A stretch of 10,998 nt of DNA from an uncultured Prevotella sp. (GCA_934281565.1 CAKQXI010000069.1:1-10998), one strand, 5' to 3'; counted from the stretch's first letter, positions 1 through 6,977 are shown. The notes: generated by a model not told the origin, from the letters alone. A program made the numbers and translations.

Positions 1-303
1 ACTTGCACAACCTGTTTCGGAACAGGTAAGATTAGGTCGAGCATCCTATTCACCGACCAACTGGAAAGAAAGATTGACCGACTAGTCAACAAGATTGGCG
101 TTAAAAGATTTAAATTGTATGTCAATCCATACGTTGCCGCTTTCATCAACAAGGGCTTTATCTCCCTAAAGCGAAAATGGCAATTCAAGTATGGCTTTAG
201 GTTCGATGTAATTCCTTCACAGAAATTGGCGTTCCTACAGTACGAGTTCTACGACAAGGACAACCAATTCCTCGATATGCAGGAAGAACAAGAGACTAAG
301 TAA
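1..303 (+). CDS. rng: Ribonuclease E/G family protein, C-terminal part (5' end outside window)
   Basis: The open frame runs from base 1 to a TAA at 301-303 with no start inside the window, giving about 100 C-terminal residues. It opens with CTTCFGTGKI, which matches the Zn-link region (CPxCxGxGK) of RNase E/G; the two Cys are codons 2 and 5. It continues with SILFTDQLE and then NPYVAAFINKG, a C-terminal segment typical of Bacteroidetes RNase G-like proteins, ending in an acidic tail. The family are endoribonucleases that process rRNA and decay mRNA; the Zn-link holds the dimer together. The catalytic S1 and DNase I-like domains would lie upstream of the window. A TTG-initiated 62-residue product starting at 115 would be only an internal piece of this frame. 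The gene ends in the hairpin terminator at 334-380. The family call is strong; choosing G over E is by analogy with Bacteroidetes. Confidence 0.88.
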   Translation, partial: TCTTCFGTGKIRSSILFTDQLERKIDRLVNKIGVKRFKLYVNPYVAAFINKGFISLKRKWQFKYGFRFDVIPSQKLAFLQYEFYDKDNQFLDMQEEQETK

Positions 304-333
304 AGGAAAAAGACTACTATCAAAGAAAAAAGA

Positions 334-380
334 ATGAGGTGATATACTGCTTTGGCAAGTACATCACCTCATATTTTTAT
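334..380. terminator. Two-way intrinsic terminator between rng and the peroxidase gene
   Basis: An inverted repeat ATGAGGTGAT...ATCACCTCAT has arms 334-348 and 358-372, with a 9-nt loop and a single imperfect pair. A T-rich tail follows on the + strand (ATTTTTAT), and a run of six T on the - strand (A-rich stretch at 325-331). It sits between the stops of two convergent genes, at 303 and 421, so it probably ends both transcripts. The imperfect pair is A.C on the + transcript but a G.U wobble on the - transcript, so the - strand version is slightly better. Confidence 0.85.
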
Positions 381-420
381 AATAAGTTTTGTATTACATA
401 TATATGAACAAGTCTAATTG

Positions 421-975
421 TTATTGCTTCAAGAGTTCCTCTATCTGCTTGGCAATATTCTCGAATTTCTCCGTAGGCTCGAATCTTGTAACTACCTGAC
501 CTTTCTTGTTAACCAAGAACTTGGTGAAATTCCATTTGATGTCCGCACTTTCCTTATAGTTAGGATCGGCCTCGCTGAGCATCTTGTCAAGCACTGGATA
601 GAGAGGATGACTTTCATCCCATCCAGCAAAGCCTTTCATTTCTTTCAAGAACTTAAAGAGAGGTGCAGCATCCTCGCCATTGACCTTGACTTTCTTGAAA
701 CGAGAGAATTCTGTATTATACGTGAGTTTGCAAAATTGGTGGATGCTCTCATCTGTCCCAGGTGCTTGCTGACCGAACTGATTACAAGGGAAATCGAGAA
801 CCTCGAAACCCTGTGAATGATAAGTCTCATAAAGCTTTTCCAGTTCCTCATACTGTGGAGTGAAGCCACACTTTGTGGCTGTGTTAACGATAAGCAGCAC
901 TTCATTAGCATACTCTTTCAAGGAAACATCCTTTCCTTTTCTGTCTTTGACAGAATATTCGTAAACAGTTCTCAT
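421..975 (-). CDS. Glutathione peroxidase family protein (Cys-type)
   Basis: This 184-residue protein is close to the usual length of bacterial, non-selenium GPx (about 160-185). The peroxidatic Cys lies in NTATKCGFTPQY (C36), with an ordinary Cys codon rather than Sec. The FPCNQFGQQ motif (62-70) supplies the conserved Gln, and WNFTKFLV (W148, N149) completes the catalytic tetrad. C82, in the helix HQFCKLTY, is in the position of the resolving Cys in thioredoxin-dependent GPx, so thioredoxin rather than glutathione is the likely reductant (family inference). It would reduce H2O2 and organic hydroperoxides in the cytoplasm; no signal peptide is seen. The start is supported by an AAAAAGGA-like SD about 12 bases upstream and a TAACTTTG -7 element about 50 bases upstream. 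It lies downstream of, and on the same strand as, the HTCS gene, with 103 bp between them and no clear terminator, so some read-through is possible. Confidence 0.93.
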   Translation of the reverse strand: MRTVYEYSVKDRKGKDVSLKEYANEVLLIVNTATKCGFTPQYEELEKLYETYHSQGFEVLDFPCNQFGQQAPGTDESIHQFCKLTYNTEFSRFKKVKVNGEDAAPLFKFLKEMKGFAGWDESHPLYPVLDKMLSEADPNYKESADIKWNFTKFLVNKKGQVVTRFEPTEKFENIAKQIEELLKQ

Positions 976-1024
976 TTTTTGTTTATATCCTTTTTGTAAT
1001 TTATTCTATTGTTGTTATTACTTG

Positions 1025-1032
1025 CAAAGTTA
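1025..1032 (-). promoter_or_regulatory. Promoter -7 element for the glutathione peroxidase gene
   Basis: Read on the - strand this is TAACTTTG, a perfect match to the Bacteroidetes -7 consensus TAnnTTTG. It lies about 50 bases before the GPx start codon. A TTTG occurs upstream but at a spacing of about 24, longer than the usual 19-21, so the -33 element is poor. A 7-bp inverted repeat fills the spacer (see findings). Confidence 0.55.
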
Positions 1033-1078
1033 CTACTTTTTTGCGAAAGTAGGTAGCAAATTACAAGATTTTTAAGTT

Positions 1079-4000
1079 TTATTTTGTACGCTCCCTAAAT
1101 TCACTGGGGATAATGCCCATTTCTTTCTTAAATACTTTAGAGAAGTACTTTGGATCGCTGAAACCTACGGCGAATGCGATGTTGCTGAGATTATCGTTGG
1201 TTTGCTGCAACAGTTCCGTAGCTCTCATGATCCTGATATGTCTTACAAAGTCTATAGGAGTCATGCCCACGGCATTCTTTATCTTGCCATAGAGCACGCT
1301 ACGGCTCATGCCCATGGCTTGTGCGATGTCATCTATCTTCAAGTCTGGGTCACTCATCTTTTCCGTGATATATTTTACTATCCTTTCCGTAGTTTTGTCC
1401 TTGATGGTGATGTTCAAGATACTTCTTCCCTCCACTGGCATTCCCTGATGAATAGTCGGGGGGGCTGGCTCTGGTTCCTTGGTCTTCCCACTCGTCGACT
1501 GCTCCAACTGACTTTGATATGGATTACGTGTAGTCAACAAAGCCTCATTGTCCCTTTCCTGGATTTGCTTCAGCATCTCTTGTTGCAAGCTACGGCGTTG
1601 ATTGATGGCAGCTTCTATCCTACCCTTTAGGTAAGTACCAGAGAATGGCTTGGTCAGATAACCATCGATGCCCTCCTCAAATCCTTTAAGATGATCTTCC
1701 ACACTTGCCTTTGCCGAGAGAATGATGATTGGGATATGTGATATATCACTATCTTGCTTGATATGGTGAATCATCGTGATACCATCCATCACTGGCATAT
1801 TGACATCCGTCAGGATGAAGTCTGGTATCATCTTGCGAGCCATCGACAAGCCCACCTTTCCATTCTCTGCCATCAAGATATTGTATTGTGACTGCAAGAT
1901 GGTATGGAGGAACTGTCGCAAGTCTGGGTTATCTTCCACGATAAGGATAGTGATGTCCTTGTCACCTTTATCGAATCGCTCGGCTGAGTCGGCAACGACT
2001 TCTTCCAGATATTGCTTGGCATTGTTGTCGTCCACATTCTCACCATCTATACTCGGCGAAGAAGTGATGACACTTTCAAGTCCATCATTGGCGTAGAAGT
2101 TGCTATTGTTGTCAAATTTAAGAATTGTATTCAGCATATTCAACATTTCCCTGGCATTGCGCTGCACCATCTTCAGCAAGTTCCTGCCCTCCTCACTCAA
2201 GTTCTGTTCCTTTTCGAGCACAGCGGTTACAGGACCTCCGATGAGTGTCAATGGAGTGCGGAGCTTATGGGAAGCATCGCTAAAGAACTCGTTCTTCATT
2301 CTACTGAGGTCGTGGCTCATCATTTCACGTTGGCGAGTGTTGTAACTATACAAGATGCCCACGACAATACTGCAGATAATAGCAAACAACAAAAGTCTTC
2401 CCCAGATGCTTTCCCAGAAAGTAGGCTTCACCTCAATAGGCAACCTTGCAACATACTTGCCCCATACGCCATGCGTATTGGTAGCTTTTACCTTGATTAC
2501 ATACTCGCCATTGGGTATATGGTTAAAGCCCACCATGTTCTGTCCACCAAGATTAACCCATGTACCCTCTGGGGTAATGCCATCGATACGATAACTATAC
2601 TTGGTCTGGTACTTTCGAGTATAGTCGAGTGCCGCAAAGCTAACGGTTAAGTTTCGCTTATTGGCTGGGATAATCAACTTGTCACGATGCAGGATTGGCA
2701 CTGTTTCTTGTTCACCATTATAATGCAAGGTCGTAAAGATAATCTTTGGCGAATAGTCTGTCTTCACGAGTGTAGCAGGATTGAAAGTCAAGCTGCCGAC
2801 AGGTGTACCTACGGTGATGTTATCAGTGGCTGGATCATGGATTGCACGAGCCTCGGTAAACGAAAGGTTCATGTCGAAGTCGTTGGAGCCGAACACATCT
2901 ACCTTATGGGTCTTGGGATCATATTTGTCGATGCTCGACTCTCTGATGACCCAGATGTTTCCATGCCTGTCTTCCACCATGCTCTGCACGATGCCCTCGT
3001 CGGGATTTATCCAGTTCAGGTAAGCCAACTTCAAGTTGTTTTTCAGCAAGTTTTGCTCTTGTATCTTTTGTAGCGTACCACCTAAGTTAGAGACTGCGAT
3101 GCCTCCATTGGGACGCACCAAGATAGAGTTAACATCGTTTGCCAACAAGCTGGTGGTATCTCCATATTGATGTTGGTTAGTGTATAGCTTCATCCTGGAG
3201 AAATCCTTAGTATCGTCTGAGAAAGTGATGAGACCATCGGTAGTTCCCACAAGAACATCTCCCTCCGAGGTGCAGGCTATCTGTCTCACCTTCTGGAAAG
3301 ATGGAGCCTTAAACCAGTTTAGTCCCTTGCGATTGTTGAGGAAGATCATCTTACCATTTCTCTCTTGTGCCAAGGCAAGTCCACCTCCAAAGGTTGCCAC
3401 CCAGATGTTGCCCTTACGGTCTTGGCGAACATCATATATGTTGTCGTTGGGCAATGATGTCAAGTCATTTGCCCGATAAGTATAATGTTGCAAAGAACCG
3501 TTGTCCAGCACATAAAGTCCATCGCCCCTCGTTCCTATCCAGATACGATGCATCGAGTCTTCAAAGAGCGAGTAGATGCCACGGTTAGAAAAGCCTACCT
3601 GTGTGCTCGACAACTGTCCGCCAGGAGTCAAGTACCCTATTTTCTGGTGCTTGTTGTCGCTCACCTTGATATAGCCATGATAGAAACCGCTCCAGTATCT
3701 GTTATTGTCATCCAAGAGGATGGCACGTACCTCATCCTCTAAGTTGTCCAACTGGTCTAACGTATAAGTATGGTTTTTGAAATTAACCTGCGTAAGGTCG
3801 TGGATACCTGTAATCCAGAGCAGACCTTGGTCTGAGATATAATACTTGGAGATATGAGGGATGCGATAGTTGCCAGAGGAGTTGCTTCTTAATAAATAAG
3901 GTACGAGCTTGCCTGTCTCCCTGTCATAATAGCTGAAAGTACCTTGGTTAGGAATAACCCATAGCGTGTTGTGCTCGTCCTCCATGATGAAGTAATTATC

Positions 4001-5032
4001 GCTCTCCGTTCGGTCTGCGGTATTGGCGGCATCGGCAAAGAGCCAGTTTTTCTTGCCAGTGTCTGGGTCTACGACTGTCACTCCCTGCCCATCGGTGAAA
4101 CACCATATCAAGTCCTTGGAATCCACATACATCTTCTTCACCTCTGCCATAGGCTGGTTGGGATGTTGTACATTGATGAGTTCAGAAGTAAAGTTACGAG
4201 GATTATAGATGATAACACCTAAGTTTGTAGCTATCAACAGTTGATAGCCTGTATTTTTCAATTCGTTGATCTTCGTGACACCAGCAGGCAATGGCAACAT
4301 GGAGAAATGATTGTGAGTGTCGTATATGGCAAGTCTTCCATCTTCCGTGGCGAGGAAGAAATTGTTGCCCACTTCCCTAATCCATTTAAAAGGTATGTTG
4401 GTTGAAAACTTCTCACCATAGATATAAGTGCCCTTGTTGGATAAAATCCATTCACGCCCCTTGTCATCATCCTTGATAAACCAGATGTCACCGCCTCTGA
4501 AGCCTTTTTCTCCTGCCTTGATTATTTCGGCACCGTCATGGTCATAGGTGTCATCGTCTATGCGAATAATGTAGTTGGCATCTTTCATCGCCAGCCATGT
4601 CACTTTCTTTTTTAGGCAGAAGATGTCCTTCACACGTATGTCGATATTAAATTTTTTGTTCATCTTAGTACCCACATCCACAAAATTACAGGTATGGGTA
4701 TCATAAACGTAGGGCTTGCTGTCGTATGTCACACACCAGATGTCGTTGTTGGTATTAGGGCGCAAGAACTCTATACGGTTGGTAGTCAGGATGTCTATGT
4801 CGTCTGGACCATCGCGGAATGTCTGGAACGAGTAGCCATCATAGTAAGACAGTCCATTCCACGTGCCAAACCACATGAGATTGTCGGACGACTGTTGCAT
4901 ATCCGATATACTGTTGGCTGCAAGACCATCGAGGATAGAGAATTTGCGAACATCGCAATAAGGGGTAGCCCATGTGAGTAAGGCACACAAAGCTCCCAAC
5001 ATCATAGTGGTATATGTGCGTTTGCTTATCAT
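1079..5032 (-). CDS. Hybrid two-component system sensor/AraC regulator (HTCS) lacking HATPase_c
   Basis: This 1317-residue protein spans the inner membrane. Residues 1-24 resemble a signal peptide. Residues about 25-780 are repeated propeller units of periplasmic HTCS sensors (for example NLMWFGTWNGLSYYDG, HRIWIGTRGDGLYVLD, GNIWVATFGGGLA). Residues about 795-870 are a Y_Y_Y-like Ig domain, and about 879-896 a membrane helix. Residues about 905-975 resemble HisKA with H-box SHKLRTPLTL (H922). A 50-residue acidic linker without N, G1 or G2 boxes follows where HATPase_c is expected. The receiver (about 1026-1145) keeps E1033, D1034, phospho-acceptor D1076, S1106 and K1128. A Pro/Glu-rich hinge leads to an AraC-type HTH (about 1215-1315), with two helix-turn-helix units ending NIAFAVGFSDPKYFSKVFKKEMG. 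HTCSs usually sense glycan fragments and activate polysaccharide loci; here the divergent neighbours are two lipoproteins. Family call is firm; the ligand is unknown. Confidence 0.93.
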   Translation of the reverse strand: MISKRTYTTMMLGALCALLTWATPYCDVRKFSILDGLAANSISDMQQSSDNLMWFGTWNGLSYYDGYSFQTFRDGPDDIDILTTNRIEFLRPNTNNDIWCVTYDSKPYVYDTHTCNFVDVGTKMNKKFNIDIRVKDIFCLKKKVTWLAMKDANYIIRIDDDTYDHDGAEIIKAGEKGFRGGDIWFIKDDDKGREWILSNKGTYIYGEKFSTNIPFKWIREVGNNFFLATEDGRLAIYDTHNHFSMLPLPAGVTKINELKNTGYQLLIATNLGVIIYNPRNFTSELINVQHPNQPMAEVKKMYVDSKDLIWCFTDGQGVTVVDPDTGKKNWLFADAANTADRTESDNYFIMEDEHNTLWVIPNQGTFSYYDRETGKLVPYLLRSNSSGNYRIPHISKYYISDQGLLWITGIHDLTQVNFKNHTYTLDQLDNLEDEVRAILLDDNNRYWSGFYHGYIKVSDNKHQKIGYLTPGGQLSSTQVGFSNRGIYSLFEDSMHRIWIGTRGDGLYVLDNGSLQHYTYRANDLTSLPNDNIYDVRQDRKGNIWVATFGGGLALAQERNGKMIFLNNRKGLNWFKAPSFQKVRQIACTSEGDVLVGTTDGLITFSDDTKDFSRMKLYTNQHQYGDTTSLLANDVNSILVRPNGGIAVSNLGGTLQKIQEQNLLKNNLKLAYLNWINPDEGIVQSMVEDRHGNIWVIRESSIDKYDPKTHKVDVFGSNDFDMNLSFTEARAIHDPATDNITVGTPVGSLTFNPATLVKTDYSPKIIFTTLHYNGEQETVPILHRDKLIIPANKRNLTVSFAALDYTRKYQTKYSYRIDGITPEGTWVNLGGQNMVGFNHIPNGEYVIKVKATNTHGVWGKYVARLPIEVKPTFWESIWGRLLLFAIICSIVVGILYSYNTRQREMMSHDLSRMKNEFFSDASHKLRTPLTLIGGPVTAVLEKEQNLSEEGRNLLKMVQRNAREMLNMLNTILKFDNNSNFYANDGLESVITSSPSIDGENVDDNNAKQYLEEVVADSAERFDKGDKDITILIVEDNPDLRQFLHTILQSQYNILMAENGKVGLSMARKMIPDFILTDVNMPVMDGITMIHHIKQDSDISHIPIIILSAKASVEDHLKGFEEGIDGYLTKPFSGTYLKGRIEAAINQRRSLQQEMLKQIQERDNEALLTTRNPYQSQLEQSTSGKTKEPEPAPPTIHQGMPVEGRSILNITIKDKTTERIVKYITEKMSDPDLKIDDIAQAMGMSRSVLYGKIKNAVGMTPIDFVRHIRIMRATELLQQTNDNLSNIAFAVGFSDPKYFSKVFKKEMGIIPSEFRERTK

Positions 5033-5096
5033 AAATGTCTTTATATCTTATACAATTAGGTTCTCTATATATTGTTGAAAACTCTATAAACCGAAG

Positions 5097-5127
5097 CAAA
5101 GTTAATCATTTTTTTGAAAAAAACAAT
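5097..5127 (-). promoter_or_regulatory. Promoter of the HTCS gene
   Basis: On the - strand the sequence reads ATTG, then 19 bases, then TAACTTTG, with the -7 element at 5097-5104. This is a perfect -7 match and a 3-of-4 match to the -33 TTTG, at the preferred spacing. The start codon at 5032 is 64 bases further on. The -33 lies only 7 bases from the first copy of the direct repeat at 5134, so the gene may be autoregulated. Confidence 0.7.
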
Positions 5128-5133
5128 ACATAT

Positions 5134-5173
5134 TAGGGAAAAACCTCTTAAAAATAGGGAATTCTCCTTAAAA
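5134..5173. promoter_or_regulatory. Candidate HTCS operator: two-copy direct repeat, period about 21 bp
   Basis: Two copies of a bipartite motif lie in tandem. TAGGGAA at 5134-5140 is followed by CTTAAAA at 5147-5153 (6-base gap). TAGGGAA at 5155-5161 is followed by CTTAAAA at 5167-5173 (5-base gap). The 20-21 bp period puts both copies on the same DNA face. AraC-type dimers typically bind direct repeats like this. The site lies between the divergent promoters, ending 15 bases before the lipoprotein -33 element, a normal place for an activator. The repeat is directly visible; binding by the neighbouring HTCS is inference. Confidence 0.55.
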
Positions 5174-5188
5174 TAATCTACATTCTTC

Positions 5189-5219
5189 TTTGTTAGCATC
5201 ATTTTATACAGTATCTTTG
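5189..5219 (+). promoter_or_regulatory. Promoter of the lipoprotein operon
   Basis: TTTG at 5189-5192, a 19-base spacer, and TATCTTTG at 5212-5219 match the Bacteroidetes primary sigma consensus TTTG-N19-TAnnTTTG exactly. The expected transcription start is near 5225, giving a leader of about 34 bases before the ATG at 5259. Confidence 0.82.
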
Positions 5220-5258
5220 CACTAAAATCAAGAAATATTAACTAAAAAAGAACAAGAC

Positions 5259-5798
5259 ATGAAAAAGATCACATCATTTTTGACAATAGCTTTGATTGCA
5301 ATCATCAGTTTGACATTCACTGCTTGCGACGATGATTCCAACGTGGCATATACCCTTGATGGCACATGGAGAGGAAAGATGTATGTACAGTATGGTGGTT
5401 ATAGCTCCACCTATTCGGTCATTAGATTTGACAACAATGACGGTCTGTATTCTGGCACAGGATATTGGATTGATTATTATGATGGCAACTACTGGAGTAG
5501 TAGGAACTATATCGCCAACCGTATCACTTGGACCGTACGCGATGGCAATATTTATATCAATCTAATTAATGAGGGCAGTAAGGTTGTCATCTACGATTAT
5601 AGACTAAGCTCTGGTTATTTCACAGGTTATGTAGATGCAAGCAATGGCAACCGTGCATCTTTCAGACTTACCAAGGACGACACCTTTAACTGGCGAGATG
5701 ACTTCTATTATAATAAGGTATCTACTTCCATCGGCTCTATCTCTCGCTCTGTTGATACAGACAGCATACAGCCCATGAGAAAGTTTGTGGTTAAATAA
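5259..5798 (+). CDS. Small beta-rich lipoprotein, first of a related pair
   Basis: This 179-residue protein has a type II signal peptide: MKK, a hydrophobic core, then lipobox FTAC with the lipidated Cys at 23. DDD follows the Cys, resembling the acidic export signal of Bacteroidetes surface lipoproteins, so outer-leaflet exposure is plausible. The mature part is rich in Tyr, Trp, Asn, Asp and Gly with alternating beta-strand patterns: GTWRGKMYVQYGG (35-47), ITWTVRDGNIYINL (89-102), YFTGYV (120-125). I do not recognise a named family; the GTWxG opening recalls lipocalin-like folds, but this is only a resemblance. The second lipoprotein gene starts 21 bases after its stop and shares several motifs, so the two look like diverged duplicates in one operon. 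The operon has a consensus promoter and faces the HTCS gene, so HTCS control is likely. Function unknown. Confidence 0.85.
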   Translation: MKKITSFLTIALIAIISLTFTACDDDSNVAYTLDGTWRGKMYVQYGGYSSTYSVIRFDNNDGLYSGTGYWIDYYDGNYWSSRNYIANRITWTVRDGNIYINLINEGSKVVIYDYRLSSGYFTGYVDASNGNRASFRLTKDDTFNWRDDFYYNKVSTSIGSISRSVDTDSIQPMRKFVVK

Positions 5799-5819
5799 TA
5801 AAAGGAAAGGAATTGATAT

Positions 5820-6560
5820 ATGAAAAAGATGAAGTTTCTATTGGCATTGGCTGTGACCGCAGCCATGTCATTTACATTCACAAGTTGTGACAACGACCCT
5901 TGGGACGGTCCTCGCAACTGGCGTGACCCATACGCTTGGTATGGTGACTATGGTGGAAATAGCTGGAGATGGAACGATAATTCCTGGAGTAATAACGCCC
6001 AAGGTTCTCAAGACAATACTCTCACCGCCATGGCTCAGACTCTATGCGGAGAATGGGAGGGACGAATGGATTACTCTTACCTCAACAACGATGGCAATTC
6101 GAGAACCACGGAGGTATATCTCACCAACATGAAGTTTTTCCAGTATAATGGTTCCCAAAATGCTCTTAGTGGAAATGGCATAGAGACTGATTATGAGATT
6201 GACACGAATGGTAAGACTACTGGAAAATCCCAGACATTGGAATTCTCTTGGTATATCGAGAACAACGGCGACGTCTACATTAAGTACACCAAGACAGGTG
6301 CTACATTCGTAATGGACTATGGTTCTTCACAAACTGTTTTCCATCTTGGTAAAGAGTCTGGCAAGAATGTGGATACGTTCTATGGTTATATGATTGGTAC
6401 TGGCAATGTCAAAGGTGACATTATCCACATTGACTTTGAGCGCAAGAACCAAATGACGACCAAGGCTATTGACGGAAAGACTACGCAAACCAACTTCGGA
6501 AAGGGTGCTACCTATCAACCATTGAGGGGTACGACATCCAAGTTGAACAACCGCCGATAG
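5820..6560 (+). CDS. Trp-rich-tether lipoprotein, second of the pair
   Basis: This 246-residue protein has a type II signal peptide with lipobox FTSC (Cys 23) followed by DND. Residues about 27-60 form a hydrophilic tether with unusually many Trp (W28, W34, W40, W49, W51, W56) plus Gly, Asn and Asp. The globular part starts near 70 and repeats the layout of the upstream lipoprotein: LCGEWEGRM (75-83) matches LDGTWRGKM, FSWYIENNGDVYIKY (142-156) matches ITWTVRDGNIYINL, VMDY (164-167) matches IYDY, and FYGYMIGTGN matches YFTGYVDASN. The tail after about 210 is polar and probably disordered. The start has a good SD (AGGAAAGG at 5803-5810, 10 bases upstream). The operon ends at the strong terminator 6587-6640. 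No known family recognised; envelope location is well supported, function is not. Confidence 0.85.
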   Translation: MKKMKFLLALAVTAAMSFTFTSCDNDPWDGPRNWRDPYAWYGDYGGNSWRWNDNSWSNNAQGSQDNTLTAMAQTLCGEWEGRMDYSYLNNDGNSRTTEVYLTNMKFFQYNGSQNALSGNGIETDYEIDTNGKTTGKSQTLEFSWYIENNGDVYIKYTKTGATFVMDYGSSQTVFHLGKESGKNVDTFYGYMIGTGNVKGDIIHIDFERKNQMTTKAIDGKTTQTNFGKGATYQPLRGTTSKLNNRR

Positions 6561-6586
6561 CAATTTCCGAGAAAGAGGAACATAAA

Positions 6587-6640
6587 AAAGTGCGTTCTAA
6601 TGTATATGCAACTACATTGGAACGCACTTTATATTTTCTG
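6587..6640. terminator. Strong two-way terminator between the lipoprotein operon and rpmE2
   Basis: An 18-bp stem AAAGTGCGTTC...GAACGCACTTT has arms 6587-6604 and 6613-6630, an 8-nt loop and one U.G wobble. ATATTTTCT follows on the + strand and a run of seven T on the - strand. It lies between the convergent stops at 6560 and 6671 and should end both transcripts; the - strand (rpmE2) version has the better U-tract. Confidence 0.9.
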
Positions 6641-6670
6641 TAGATAATATATCCTTGATTAAAAGGTATA

Positions 6671-6922
6671 TTACTTCTTCAACTTACCGTAACGGTTCAT
6701 GAAGCGGTCTACGCGACCTGCTGTATCAACAAGCTTGCTCTTACCTGTATAGAATGGGTGAGAAGTACTTGAGATTTCAATCTTTACCACTGGGTAAGTT
6801 TCGCCTTCAAATTCTACTGTCTCTGAAGTCTTGCATGTAGACTTTGTAAGGAACATATCGCCGTTGGACATATCCTTGAATACGACGGGGCGATAGTTTT
6901 CTGGATGAATACCTTTTTTCAT
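6671..6922 (-). CDS. rpmE2: 50S ribosomal protein L31 type B
   Basis: This 83-residue protein begins MKKGIHPENYRPVVFKD and contains SxSHPFYTGK and a C-terminal GRVDRFMNRYGK, the signatures of bL31. It is the type B (zinc-free) form: the four Zn-binding Cys of type A are absent and only C30 is present. In species that carry both types, the zinc-free form replaces the zinc form under zinc limitation; in Bacteroidetes the B form is often the only copy, which cannot be judged from this window. The length is normal. It is a single-gene unit with a perfect promoter and a strong terminator. Part of the large ribosomal subunit, probably at the central-protuberance intersubunit bridge. Confidence 0.97.
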   Translation of the reverse strand: MKKGIHPENYRPVVFKDMSNGDMFLTKSTCKTSETVEFEGETYPVVKIEISSTSHPFYTGKSKLVDTAGRVDRFMNRYGKLKK

Positions 6923-6977
6923 TGTTTCTAAATATTTATTGTTATTAATTAAATTTGTCTTTCGACGTAACAGGGCG

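Noticed and set aside
418..816. 132-codon ORF on the + strand across the peroxidase gene
   Set aside because: It is antisense to a clear glutathione peroxidase; its product has no recognisable features.
866..870. Selenocysteine site in the glutathione peroxidase
   Set aside because: The peroxidatic position is an ordinary Cys codon; no in-frame TGA is read through.
1960..2110. A frameshift hiding the HATPase domain
   Set aside because: The frame is open on both sides, the distance between HisKA and REC is only about 150 bases, and no other frame there shows ATPase motifs, so there is no room for the domain.
4955..5032. HTCS as a lipoprotein (Cys at residue 26)
   Set aside because: ATPYC does not fit a lipobox; a cleaved or anchored ordinary signal sequence is more likely.
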